Part shown: piece after piece, positions 11,561-22,457 of the stretch
Numbering within the stretch: the first letter of the stretch is position 1
Layout of the letters: the number at the start of each line of letters is the position of its first letter
Source: Porpolomopsis calyptriformis
Lineage: Eukaryota; Basidiomycota; Agaricomycetes; Agaricales; Hygrophoraceae
NCBI GenBank assembly: GCA_951640195.1
Contig: OX621166.1
Coordinates: 682,001-746,000, forward strand
Reading direction: 5' to 3'
Length of the DNA stretch: 64,000 nt
Made by a program: the position numbers and the translations under genes
Notes under the pieces: generated by a model
Told to the model about the DNA's origin: nothing
Seen by the model: the letters and a program-made list of their open reading frames with translations, nothing else
Database searches by the model: none

Positions 11561-12568
11561 ATGGGAAGACTGAACGGGGAAGAGCAAGATCGATGGTTGG
11601 CGCAGCAGGTACACCATTATCGGCGGCGAGCACAGTGACGCTCACTAACCCTTCTCCGCGAGAGTTGGAGGATGTGAACGAGAGGCTGGCATCGATGAAG
11701 GTGGAATTGGGAAATTTGGACGTAGGTTTATCTTTTCGATTATTCAAAGCCAGCGATGATGATGATGAGAATATTAGATGATATTTGATTCCCTCTCAAA
11801 TCAAGCTGGACATATTGGTCTTTTGGGGGGTGATATGAAGACGGCGGAGAGGATGGAAAAGTGAGCAGGAATAATAGACTGATTGAGTGATGTTGACGGG
11901 ACAGACAGGGTGAGACAGTTTATGAAAGAGAACGATCCAAAGTTTGAGAAGAGTATCGATGAAGTGCGAGGTGAGAGATGGGTTGTGATGATGGTGTTGA
12001 GAGCTAACGGACTGCATAAGATTTGTTAACGGAGAAGGTACAAGAAGAGGTCGAAGCGAAGCTAAGGGTGCACGGTGAGTTGACAGTGATTGAAGCAGAC
12101 TCGCAGACTAGATGTTCTATTCCAGTGGCAAAGGTGGTTGAAGAGCAACTTGACGAAGTGGTGAATGCGCGAGTGACGGAGATCGTGAAGAGGAAGGTGT
12201 CGAAAGAGTTGCAAGAAGAGGCAGCCGAGCATCAGCTACGGCTTGGGGAGCTGCAGAGAGCACTGCATAATTCGTAAGTCCAATGGGGTGCGGGATCGGG
12301 AGGGGTACTGATGGTATATGTCAGGGAGAGTCGACGGGCGAACGGGATGTTGAAGGTTGGAGAGGGGAGCCAAGTGTTGCACACGATATACAAGGCGGAC
12401 GGGGAGGTGAGCGCGTTGTTCCCGAGGACGTTGACCGCGCTGTCTACGATGGACGAGGAGAGCGCTGGACGAGTTGTGGGAGAGTACGGGTTGGAAGTGA
12501 GCGAGTCGAGGAAGGAGAATGTGAATCGATTCATGCGTTTGTGTGGATTATCGTACATTGCTATGTAG
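11561..12568 (+). CDS. Coiled-coil protein of unknown function
   Basis: Seven exons (11561-11608, 11665-11725, 11806-11860, 11909-11970, 12021-12074, 12126-12273, 12325-12568) give 223 residues. The start MGRLNGEEQDRWLAQQ leads into helical, heptad-rich sequence (LEDVNERLASMKVELGNLD; EKVQEEVEAKLRV; RVTEIVKRKVSKELQEEAAE). A more globular tail carries FPRTLTALSTMDEE and NVNRFMRLCG. An in-frame 51-nt intron at 12075-12125 could be retained without breaking the frame. It begins only 63 bp after the Sld7-like stop, so the two genes may share transcription signals. I do not recognise the family. Confidence 0.6.
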
Positions 12569-12955
12569 CCGGCTGTAATCGTTGTTTTCTACAATAAATG
12601 ATTGCAAGAGATCAACAGTCTGATCGAGAAAGTCGTTCCGGAAACGACGTGTTGATTAGAATACGAATGCTATTCACCAGATATTGGCCCGACAGCCGAC
12701 TCTTCGAAGTCAGGGGTGTCCTTAACCTTTCTTGTCATGCTTTGGAAGACGTATAGGAATTGTTTCGAGCAGCTTGAATAAATACAGTCGAACCCATACC
12801 CCTGATAACGCATACTCCCCCATTGCCATTCACCATAGCTACCAAATTGCCATTTACCATAGCAGCACCCTGAAATCCCATACTCTCTTATAACCCATAG
12901 CCTGGAGCTGTAACTGAGGGGTATGGTACACTGAATGACTAAGCTACCCCTCATC
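12569..12955. other. Intergenic spacer
   Basis: This 387-bp spacer lies between the coiled-coil gene and the membrane-protein gene. Around 12795-12875 there are imperfect direct repeats of a ccatagctaccaaattgcca-like motif. I see no ORF of note. Confidence 0.4.
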
Positions 12956-14492
12956 ATGTCCTCAAACTCGTTCGTCTTTTCCTCCACCCTTCTCCTCCTC
13001 CTCTGACCGTATTTCAGCTTCGGTTTTGATCCATATCTTCAGTATAGACCTGAATTCGCTCGTTCTTTGCCAATCCAAATTTTAATAATCGGAATCGCAC
13101 TCACACTCGTCTCCGTCTTGCTCATTAACCTCATCTTCACCGCTCAATATCATTACCCCCTCGCCCCCCTCAATTATTTATTGCAAATCGCCGGCGTAGC
13201 AAGTCTCCTCGTCACTATCGTCGTCAATCTCAATGCCGTCCTCTCAGAGACCATCGTCCAATCTCTCCAATGGCCTTACATGCTCAGCTATATCGCCGTC
13301 AAAACACCCAACCCCGACATTTGGCCGTTCTCCACCAGAGCCTCCTGGGCCGTCATGACCGCAGCCACCAGCGGTCTCATTCAGGTTCTCTTCCTTACCC
13401 CCCTCCCCTAACCCACTCACCCCATCTATAGATCACTCACATCCAATTCCTCACCATTCTCTACCCTTCCGTCCTCGAAGCCAGATTAATATCCTCCCTC
13501 CTCGGCAAGTACCTCAAACCCACCCTTCTCATCCTCTCTAAACACCCTCACCAGTCCCCCTTTCCATCATCTCCGTAGCCATGCAACTCCTTCTCATCTC
13601 CCACCACCATCACATCTACTCCATCGCCACCGCCGTCCGCAACGTCTGCAACGCCACCCTCGCCCTCCTTTTCTCCGCCTCCCTCTTCATCTGGGGCCTC
13701 CTCATCAACAGACACCAAGCCTGGCGCCTCGACGGCGGAACTGCCGCCTTCGGCGCCGCTGCTCTCGCCCTCGCCCTAGTCTCCACCGCCCTCAACTTCC
13801 TCTACGTGCCCAGGGAGGAAGAGTACCTCTGGCTCCCCTCCCTCATGTGGGCCGTCGTCCTCTGGCAGTCCTTCCTCGGCTTGTGGTGGTGGGTCGGGGC
13901 AGGGAGCGGTTCCGCTCTCGATGCCAAGGCCTACGTCCAAGAGCTCATCCTCAAACGGGAGAAGCACGAACGCCGCAGGAGAGCCCAGTTTGAGCGTAGG
14001 AAGGAGACCACCGAGCGCGCAAAGAAGGCTTGGAGAGGCGTCGCCGGCGTCTTGACTCAAAATGGCAGACACATCAGGAGAATTTCTTACGCAACCCCAC
14101 TATCCCCTCCTATCCCCACCACTCCTCCATCCCCCACGAGCCCGACGACGACGACGATGGGCCGACCCCCTCGCCTTTTACCAAATTTCCTCTACGAATG
14201 GTACCGCATGCTCAGACATGCCCACGAGGCCGCCGCCCGCGTGCAGACCGCAGAGCGCGTCGAACGCATCCGCGAGATAGAGCTTGGTCGCGCCCTAGCC
14301 GCTCCCAGAGACCCCTCCGCCCCCGATACCTTCGGAAGGAGGATCATGTTCGGCGCCGCACACATCCGTGCTGAAGAGGAGTCGGCCATCGATTCGGAAT
14401 CGTTGTCATCGTCGTACGCGGTCGGTAGATCGATTTCCTGGTGGGGTCCGTTGCGTCGCTGGCGTTTGCAAAATCAAACGGTGTATTCTTGA
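12956..14492 (+). CDS. Multi-pass membrane protein of unknown function
   Basis: Four exons (12956-12969, 13018-13384, 13432-13504, 13555-14492) give 463 residues; the first exon encodes only MSSNS. The N-terminal half has about seven hydrophobic segments (for example IQILIIGIALTLVSVLLINL, YLLQIAGVASLLVTIVVNL, ALLFSASLFIWGLLI, LMWAVVLWQSFLGLWWWVG). The cytosolic-looking half is arginine-rich with a helical ERRKETTERAKKAW stretch and a proline/threonine linker. The topology resembles a receptor or channel, but I recognise no signature. The third intron (13505-13554) starts with gcaagt, a GC-AG intron, and is needed to keep the frame. Confidence 0.65.
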
Positions 14493-14584
14493 TTTCTCTC
14501 TCTCTCTCTCTCTTTTTTGGCTTTCTTGACGTGCAATTGTACTAGCATACAACCGGTTCCAAGACATACTTCTAATATACACAT

Positions 14585-16199
14585 TCATTCAATCCCATGT
14601 AGCTGCTTCACAACTGTCAACACCCCTGAAATTGGCAACGAGATGAGCGGGGTCACAATGTACGAGTACATCAGTGTTCGGTCAATGCTCCCGGCTGCCT
14701 CGGACGATATATCAGAGAGGTCGGCGATCTGGGGAGTACGTCAGTGGGAATAATTTTGCGTGAGGAAATAAACTGACGGCAGCGAGGGTGATGGCTGGCG
14801 GACCGACTGGGACGATGGCAAGCACAAAGTCCTATTTAATCATTCATTAGGGCACCCAAGAAGGGGATCGAGGAACGGACCATGACTGGATCGGAGTCAA
14901 CAATCCCGCCACGAGCGGTTACTTTTCGAAGAAAGTATACGGTGGAGATGGACGCGCAAGGCATGACAGCGAACCTCCACACGGTGATGAGCGCGAACCC
15001 ACCCCAATCGGCTCTTGAACCTCTGCCACACCGAGGTCATCCCAAGAAGAGAGGAGAGGGGGGAGGGGGACACTGGTACTTGCCGTTTGGAATACAGTTG
15101 CCCGCCGAGGACGAACATCTGAAGGACGGTGTAGAGCTTTCCGAGGGCGTGGATGCTGTGCGTGAACGTGGTCGAGAGCGGCGAGTCGGGGGAGAGGAGG
15201 AGGTTGTGAAGGAAGGGCGTGGCGCCGACGATGATGGCGGCTATACCGCCTAGCAAGGGTGGGTTAATCCAGGAACTGAGTATGGTCCATATTCTTTTCG
15301 ATCGGACGCGATCGGCCGTCGTCGTCGACGTCCCTGAAGGGTGATGGAGGAGCGGATGGCGTTCTGGGTCGATTGGCAGCGGTAGGGAAGCGTTGGTTGG
15401 GGCGTCGGTCGTGATTGGTTTTGACACGTGAGGGGATTCGTGGTGAGAGAAGATGTGGTCGATTTGGGACTTGGGAGACATCAATGCAGGACCTAACAAG
15501 AACCGGGCTATGCCACTATCTTGTAAGCAGTAAGTCTTTTTGGGTCATCTGGTGCTTACTGAGGTTGCAGACAAGAGCGTGTAGGAGGATGTAGCTCCTT
15601 GCGCGACTGGCCAGGGCTGATATCGGCTCTGAGTTGACTGCAAGTTTGTCGAGAGCGCCGTGTGCTTCGAGGCTGCTGAACAAGAGGAGGGGTAGAGAAG
15701 TCACGTTGTTGAATATCAGGCATGGGACGATCCATTGGGGGAGGTTGAAGAGCCGTCGAAGGATGATGGCGGCTAGGTATGAGAGGAGTTGGAACCAGAT
15801 CGCGAGGACGATGATGATCCAGTCTGTTAATTGCGGTGAATGAAGCGTTTTCGGTGAGGGTGAGAGGATACGCAACAGCTTGCCAGGTTTGAGAGCGACG
15901 CTTGAGGACCGATCTCGGAAAAGAGAAGGGCGGGGAGGAACAAGGTGACCCCCAAATGCGAGATATTCTTCCGTCGGCTATCAGCTTGGAAGAAACGAGG
16001 AGAGAGAGCGAACCCAGAGACAGACCTTTTCGCCCTCGTGAGTGAGGATGTTGTATTTTTCTGCTGCCATTCCGTATGCGAGGATGAGCAAGACGGAGAT
16101 GGATGCCTGTGAATCTGCTGTCAGAGGGAGCCAGCTGAATGTGCTGCCCGAACTTGCCTGTGCCGCGCTCAGCGTCGTCTCCATTATCTCAGAGGACAT
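14585..16199 (-). CDS. Auxin efflux carrier (AEC)-family membrane transporter
   Basis: Eight exons (16199-16158, 16106-16026, 15967-15877, 15823-15560, 15507-15084, 15013-14881, 14831-14778, 14728-14585) give 410 residues. Family features (PF03547, PIN-like; yeast relatives such as Ecm3): an N-terminal helix block ending in ILTHEGEK, then NISHLGVTLFLPALLFSEIG; NLPQWIVPCLIFNNVTSLPL; a central hydrophilic loop; and a C-terminal helix block with PLLGGIAAIIVGATPFL, LYTVLQMFVLGGQLYSKR, DFVLAIVPVGPPAITLAA and YSYIVTPLISLPISG. Substrates of fungal members are unclear. Two introns (16157-16107 and 15083-15014) start with gcaagt. The first is in frame, so an unspliced form would also read through. Confidence 0.85.
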
Positions 16200-16220
16200 C
16201 GTGGTGGTCGTGATTGATCC

Positions 16221-16619
16221 ATGAGCGGGCGATATCTACCTCACCTCATTTACTCTCTCGCTCTCACCACGCTCTCCCTCCATCTGCTCTCCCAACGAAA
16301 ATCATCCGAGTCTCAAAAGGACCATCTGACGGCCCAAATATCTATCCTCGACTCCATCCTCAGCCAGCTCAAGTCGGACAACCCTCCCTCCGACCGCGAA
16401 CTGGAACGACTCAGAAAACTGGCACGGGTCAACAACACTCAGCGTGCGGATGGAACGCAGGGAGAAAAGGTGACATGGAAAGATGTCATTTTAGGGCAGA
16501 GGGGGACAGAAACTGATTGGGATACGAAGGACATTGAGAGTTGTATGATTTTTCCCAATTTTTTCTCTCTTTCGCTGATCCGCCTTCCAGTGAAGCGGGA
16601 GATTGACAAGCCTATCTGA
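16221..16619 (+). CDS. Small membrane-anchored protein of unknown function
   Basis: Two exons (16221-16539, 16591-16619) give 115 residues. A hydrophobic N-terminal segment (YLPHLIYSLALTTLSLHLL) is followed by a helical region (SQKDHLTAQISILDSILSQL, then DRELERLRKLARV) and a tail with KVTWKDVILGQRG. It looks like an N-terminally anchored protein facing one compartment. The intron is a multiple of three, so unspliced RNA would also stay open. Its ATG is only 21 bp from the divergent transporter ATG. I do not recognise the family. Confidence 0.6.
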   Translation: MSGRYLPHLIYSLALTTLSLHLLSQRKSSESQKDHLTAQISILDSILSQLKSDNPPSDRELERLRKLARVNNTQRADGTQGEKVTWKDVILGQRGTETDWDTKDIESCMIFPNFFSLSLIRLPVKREIDKPI

Positions 16620-16803
16620 TAGCTTTCGGCTGTAGGTTACCCTACGCGCTTACCGATATACCGCAAGCATTCGCCTCAATCATTTGTTCATCTCACGAAA
16701 TTCGAAAATAAATTAGATTGCCAACACCAAGAACAAAGATACAAAAATCATCTATAATCGGTACATGAGCCGGGGATGAAGGAAAGCGCCGAGAAATTTA
16801 TAC

Positions 16804-17583
16804 CTATCTGCCCGACGAACGATGGAAGATACGTTTGATGAGGACAGAGATTTGCTCCGAATTCAGATCGCCAGGGACGGGACTCGTCTCTCCGCTACCA
16901 AAGGATTGACTCCGGATGCACTCCCGAGCACGGGCGACCTTCATCGCTGTCTCCAGCCCAAGCTTCTCGGCCTCTTGAACGGAGAGGGGCTCCTCCCGGG
17001 TGCAAAGCGCGACATATATCGGGACCAAGACGTTATGACTGATCGCGTGTGTCTGGTACAGAACTATCCTATCGATGTCGGATAGCTGGATTTTCTCCAG
17101 TTCGCTAACGGCGAGATTTTTGACGTTGGGGAAATGCCAAAGATTGGCTAGCCTCAGTATACGTCCCCATGCTTGGACAGAGGTAGTGTACAGCGAAAAT
17201 GTTCTGCAAAGAGGTCGTTTTAATCAATTCCAGCTGCCCATGTGTACTAACGCCCTGTCGTCAGACTTACTCGTTGTAAAACACCCACAAGAATTGTTCA
17301 AACTCGTCCCGGGTGACGTCTTCCAAGACGAATGCATCTGCGGCGGAGGAACCCTTTGACGCTATATTCTGGCCGGGGGCTTGCAGCGCCTGGCGGAAAA
17401 ACTGCGATTCGCGCAAGAAAAAATAACTATGGACACGAAACAAATCATTGCCGGACTAGAAAATTTATTAGCGACCGGCGGTCAAAGACAGATGAAATGG
17501 CTCCTCGCCAGAAAATATAGGTCACCACCGGGGAGAAAATATCGATCGTGACGATGTAAATTTTCCAGACTGTGGTTTGACAT
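16804..17583 (-). CDS. BTB/POZ-domain protein (paralogue 1)
   Basis: Three exons (17583-17509, 17455-17271, 17203-16804) give 219 residues. The N-terminus RHDRYFLPGGDLYFL leads to a BTB core (LFRVHSYFFLRESQFFRQAL; FVLEDVTRDEFEQFLWVFYNE). The typical mushroom C-terminal half follows (WHFPNVKNLAVSELEKIQL, LVPIYVALCTREEPLSVQEA). BTB folds mediate dimerisation and often act as Cullin-3 adaptors or transcriptional partners; for this short fungal class the role is unknown. Intron 1 (17508-17456) begins GC, not GT; no in-frame GT donor is available. Intron phases (0, then 2) match the other three BTB genes nearby. Confidence 0.8.
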
Positions 17584-17902
17584 GGCTGGAACTGATATCG
17601 TAGCCTTTGGGGTGGCCAAGAAAACTTCAAGATGGACAGTCCACAAACCGATTCCTTTTGTGCTTTCGGGCGACCGCCAGACGACTCTGACAAGACTTCG
17701 AGGGAGGGACTCGTGATCCCATGTTGTTCTATGCAGAACAAACGAGGCGTGGATCAAAACAAGAACTTTACGGCATTCATGAGTCTTAAGCTCATCCGTC
17801 GACGGTAAAAGCCATTCTTGCAGGGATCCTCAGTTCATTATCCGAACATAAATGATTTGATTAGTGGAGACATACAGTATCAGCTCAACAAAATGCTATT
17901 CG
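17584..17902. other. Spacer between BTB genes 1 and 2
   Basis: This 319-bp stretch is upstream of BTB paralogue 1 and downstream of paralogue 2. Minus-strand ORFs starting at 17741 and 17757 extend into it from paralogue 1 but run out of frame with the BTB sequence. It is probably promoter and 3' UTR. Confidence 0.4.
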
Positions 17903-19633
17903 TTAATCCGTTGGAGAATCAAAGTACTCATCGCTGTCATCGTCGTCGTCGTCGTCGAGGTCTTGTCCCGTAAGCAAGTGAGTGTCGACGGGAGGGAGAT
18001 CCTTTAATCTATTGCCATCCCCTCCAACCCCGTTCGCCTCCCTCGCAACATGATTACTATTTTCGTCACTTAGTGTTCCGTTTGAGATCCCAATACCATC
18101 GCCGCCCCCTGCATCATTCTCTTCAACACTGGTAATACCCTCTGCGTCGCCGTTACATTGGGAAGCGTCACCATTCGGCCTTTGTTCCAAGTTGTCGGTT
18201 CCTCCTTTACTCTGGCTGGAATCTCCATTTTCCATTCCTTCTCCGCTCTCGTTGTCTTGATCTTCACCAGTGTCCCCTTCCGATCTTTGGACCTCGTCAT
18301 TCTCCACAGGATCATTCCTCCCATTAGAACCTGCACCATCTGCATTTACATGGTCCTCGCCCTCTGGGTGACTCTCGTCAGCCTCGTTCATCGCGCCACC
18401 TTCCCCGTCCCCCTCGCCCTCAGGTTGGTCACTAAGGTCATCTTCCGTATGGTTGTCATTACGGCCGTTAACGACAGGCTTGGTCTCGTTCGCGTGGTCA
18501 TTGGAAAGATCGCAGTTCATCTCTTCACCTTCAACTGGACGGCCGGTACCATGTTCCGTTGACTGCGCTTGTTCCGCATCGTCACTCGCCACATGGTTTG
18601 TCTCTGATGTGGATACGTTGCCGGATCCAGTTGCGTTTGGTGAAGAATCAACTCCACCATCGCCAAAACTCGAAGATTGCGATTCGCTATTTACATCAGT
18701 GGCTTCAGAAACCTCGCTCTGGTCCACCGCTCCACCATTGGAACAATGACTGTTGCCCTGTGCCTCCGGTGGAGTGATCGCCTGGAAATAACCATTAGTG
18801 CATCTTGGAGAGAACGTGAATATGAAATTCACCGATCCACCTGATTGCTGGAAGGCGACCTCCTCATCCTCGTCGAAAAATGTCGACGTTGAGGACAATC
18901 GAAAGACATCTGTGACGATCCTCCTCGCGTCATCCATGGCAGGCAGATTGTGATGAAGTCCACCAGCCATCGAGTTCGATCTCGCCCTTTCGCGAGCGGA
19001 AAAAAGTCTAACGATAGTCGCCTTTTCCAATAATTCTCCTTCAGCTTCACTCAAGGGCTGCTCCCGGACGCAGAGGGCAGCATACGACGGAATAAGCAAG
19101 GTTGGGTCGACATCATATCTATGATACGCCACGATTTTTTCAATGGGATCAATGGTTCTGTTTTCGAGTTCCCGAACCGCAAATTTTTTCATCTGATTGA
19201 ATTCCCAGTCGTGGGCTATTTTTAGGAGGTTAATCCAATTACACAAAGGTGCGTCGAAAACATTGTATTTCCTGTAATTTACCGTGAGCATATAAAATCT
19301 GAACAGTGCAAGCAACTCACTCATTATATATCGCCCAAAGTAGCAGTTTGAAATCTGAGACGGTGAAAGTGTCTAGTTTGAATGGGTCTCCATCGGAAGT
19401 CCCTTGCCGAGCAGCCCCTGGAGAAGCAGGAATACGCAACATGTTGCGGAACTTCAACGAATCGCGCTCGAGAAAGAATGAGTGAATTCTGAAAAGACGA
19501 TCTTCCACCTATTAAGGCAAGGTTTGTGTTTCCTCTACATGGATGATGGATCCTGGTCACTCACCAGAAATACTGCATCCGCGCTGTTGATGTAATAAGT
19601 GGAGTCGCGTGTATAATTTTCCGAGTTAGCCAT
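17903..19633 (-). CDS. BTB/POZ-domain protein with long acidic tail (paralogue 2)
   Basis: Three exons (19633-19565, 19508-19321, 19271-17903) give 541 residues. Residues 1 to about 225 are the same BTB module as its neighbours (VEDRLFRIHSFFLERDSLKF; VSDFKLLLWAIYNEKYN; ILKIAHDWEF-like LLKIAHDWEFNQMKKFAVRE; LIPSYAALCVREQPLSEAE). The remaining 300 or so residues form a low-complexity tail rich in Asp, Glu, Gly, Ser and Asn that ends in an aspartate run (DDDDDDDS) and EYFDSPTD. The tail is one open frame and strongly acidic, which suggests a disordered or transcription-related extension. Paralogues 1, 3 and 4 lack it. Confidence 0.85.
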
Positions 19634-20325
19634 GGATGATAGCTAGATGCTGATAGAATCGTGAGTGGGGAGGGGGGGGGGTTGGTGATCTCCCTCGGGT
19701 CGTTGGCCAATGCTTTTGAATATAGCGCTCAGTGGGTGAGGCACGTGTGATACGCATTTTTTCTATGAGGATTCGCCCAAAGGCTTGCGTACACAGCTAT
19801 GGATTGGGATAGCTTCTTTCATTTAACTTTGGGCAATGCCGTGTTACGTAAGCCTGGCGCTGAACGAGGATGCAGCATGGAACCGCGGGGGCGTACGCTG
19901 CGCTCCTCACAGCCCTGGACAAAAACGTGTTCGCGCAAATGTGAAGGCAAGGCAGAATTTTGACGTTAGACTACCAGGAAATTAGAACCTTCGTAGCAGA
20001 TCGTAATGGACAGAACATACCATATTCGGATCACAAGAACATGTTACCGAGTTGAAGAATCCGTAAGGTCGATGCGCTGATCTCTGGGGCTTGAGGAAAA
20101 CACTCCTCTGACTGACACAAAAATTGTCGATATACCATCGTCAGAATGTAGGTACGAAGCTCGAAGCGTCCTAAGAAGGGCCATTATTTCACGGCCAGCG
20201 ACGTACATCCTTTCTGAAAAGTAAAATCCCACTGATAACATATAGCAAGAACGAAAGGTGCCTACGTGAAGCTGAGATCGCAGAGGCACCGGAAACAGGA
20301 CAGTTGTTTCTAGAGGTGGCCCCAA
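19634..20325. other. Intergenic spacer
   Basis: This spacer is upstream of BTB paralogue 2 and downstream of the F-box-like relic. It contains a G-run near 19669-19681. No ORF shows a recognisable family. Confidence 0.4.
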
Positions 20326-21351
20326 TCAAGGCGCCTCGATCCACAAGACACCACGGCCTTCAAGTAGAGGCAAATGAGTCTTTACCATTGCACTAGCTTC
20401 AGGTATGCGCTTGACGCTGCCTGAAAATATAACTGCGAGCATACGAAGCTGAGCCCATTGCTGTTGAACAAAGTAATGGTCTACCCGAGGCCAGTTAACT
20501 GGACGCAAATACTTCAGTCACAACGCTACTCGCTTCATATGACACGAGTTGATCCGAGACAAAAATTCGAACGCCGTGTTTAGGGTGCTCGAAATATTTG
20601 GCCAGTGCTCGACAGTGATGGAGCGGAGATTTGTGTTGTGAGTAAGGTCAATATGATGTTCGGGCACAGCCGTGGATATCTTTCAGCACCAATCGATGCA
20701 GTAAAAGGTTGTGGCTCGATGGAAATTTGCTAACCTCATGTGGATGGTCGAGTGCACGTTGGAGACGATTCAAGTCGAGATGTCTAAGATGTGGACCTAA
20801 TCTCTTGAACAGCTCACCCACGCCTTGTCCAAGGTGCAGGTCCACTTGATGATGTGTGGGTCAGGATATGATGGAGGTGATCGAAAAAAATTGACTGGGG
20901 ATAGGATAGATTCGAGATTGGGGTCGTGGGTACTTCGTACATTGTCCAGTTGACTAGGAAGTGCACGAGGACGGGAATGACGCAATAAGTTCATTCGCTT
21001 GTGATGAAGGAGCGAACCAGACCACCTTATGAAAGCCAGATAGTATCGCGGAATGTCCAGCTTCACTGAGGGATCCCCACACGACAAACCCAAGCTCCAG
21101 CGTTGTAGATGCGTCACCATGAGAGGTAATGCATTGATCATCGAAGTCGATCTGTGTCACTGAGCAAAGACTGGTCGAAGGATTTAGGAGGTTAACCTGA
21201 TACCCACGCGACGATAACGAAAAAGGTGATATCTGCTAGCATGTAGAAATGCTCTGCAAGCAAGCAAGGCATCCTCGTCTTCATACACGCCGAGGTAACC
21301 AATGATGTTTTTGTGCGATTCAACGGGGAGAGGGATCTGAGAGTGGAACAT
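20326..21351 (-). pseudogene. F-box/LRR-like protein relic
   Basis: Pieces in order on the minus strand resemble a common mushroom F-box family. From ATG 21351 comes PVESHKNIIGYLG and DEDALLACRAFLHAS, like an F-box helix pair. Then come ALPLMVTHLQRWSLGLS and LDIPRYYLAFI; HLGQGVGELFKRLGPHLRHL; NLRSITVEHWPNIS; and VDHYFVQQQWAQLRML with HLPLLEGRGVL at the end. The pieces lie in different frames, and I found no set of introns that joins the third piece to the second. I therefore call it decayed, though a functional gene with missed introns is possible. Confidence 0.5.
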
Positions 21352-21696
21352 AAACATACAGTGACAAGAAATTAGAATCGTCGCTGCGCTCTAACTCTGA
21401 TAAAGAATTAGTTGTGGATAACGTTCAGGTTGCACGGTTGGATGGATGAGGTATTTGGTCAAATGTAGCTCTCGTATGTCGATCTTCCAAGAGGGTCGCA
21501 GAGGTAGAAACTGCACCCATTAAGTCTTTCCAGGCTCACGGACGTCGAATGAATTACGCAGAGTTGAACGATACGAAAAGGTACAAAAAATTACACAACC
21601 CTCATTGTTCATGCCAAGAGGCGGACATGTTCGGTCGTCTTGGAACTGATCTGGGATGAGGGGTGAACGAGCTCTCGAATGAATGATTTAATAAAC
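21352..21696. other. Spacer between the F-box-like relic and BTB gene 3
   Basis: I see no ORF with recognisable content. It is likely the upstream region of the relic and the 3' UTR of BTB paralogue 3, which is on the same strand. Confidence 0.4.
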
Positions 21697-22457
21697 TTAC
21701 TTGGATTGCGAACGGCTTAACCCTGATGATGAATCTAAGTTAAATACCTCTCCGATAATTTCATCCACTATTTCTGGACGGAATATCCGAGTGGATGTTG
21801 GGTGTGCTCGAACAATTCGTTCTCGAGCATGGCAAAGATTGAGGGCAGTTTCTATCCCGAGAGCCTTTCCCTCCTCCAGGGTAATCATACTTTCCCGTGT
21901 GCAAAGGGCAGCGTATGATTTAAACAGGAACGACCGATTGACGCCGCATCCGTGGTACAGGGCAATTTTCTCGACGTCTCCAAATTCTTCCTTCTTCCCG
22001 AGCTCTCGGGCGACAAGGTTCTTGACCTCGACGAAATCCCAATAGTCGGCCAGTTTCAGTATCGTCACCCAATCTTCTATGGTGGCAGTATACATCGAAT
22101 ATTTGCTGGCCATCATCATTAATTAGATTGCAGATATCGAATAAGCGAGATGACTCACGGATTGTAAAAAACCCACAAAAACAAAGCAAAATCTTTACTG
22201 CTTATCCCGTCTAAACGGAAGGTACCCTCCTGGATGCCTCCATCGGGTAATTGCTCTCGGAAATATGACGAGTCCCGTTGAAAGAAATATCTGTGGACGC
22301 GGAATAACGTCCCTTCAACCTGTTCATTCAGCGTACGTATGATCCCTCACACAGAATATTGTCCTGGACTCACAAGAAATGTGATATCTCCACCACGGAG
22401 ACAGTAGTTTTGATGATAGATCATCCTCTCCACCGAGGGAGATTCATTAGTGGTCAT
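21697..22457 (-). CDS. BTB/POZ-domain protein (paralogue 3)
   Basis: Three exons (22457-22374, 22319-22159, 22105-21697) give 217 residues. BTB core: CLRGGDITFL, then VEGTLFRVHRYFFQRDSSYF, then ISSKDFALFLWVFYNP. C-terminal half: DWVTILKLADYWDFVEVKNL, VEKIALYHGCGVN, LFKSYAALCTRESMITLEEG. Both introns are canonical GT-AG with phases 0 and 2, as in the other paralogues. The cellular role is unknown; by family it would be a protein-protein interaction adaptor. Confidence 0.85.

Noticed and set aside
14493..14513. CT-repeat microsatellite right after the membrane-protein stop
   Set aside because: A short simple repeat in a 3' UTR; nothing beyond ordinary sequence composition.
18070..18750. Open frames on both strands in the BTB acidic tail, one with apparent membrane segments on the plus strand
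   Set aside because: They are antisense to the GA-rich codons of the acidic tail, which read as hydrophobic codons on the other strand.
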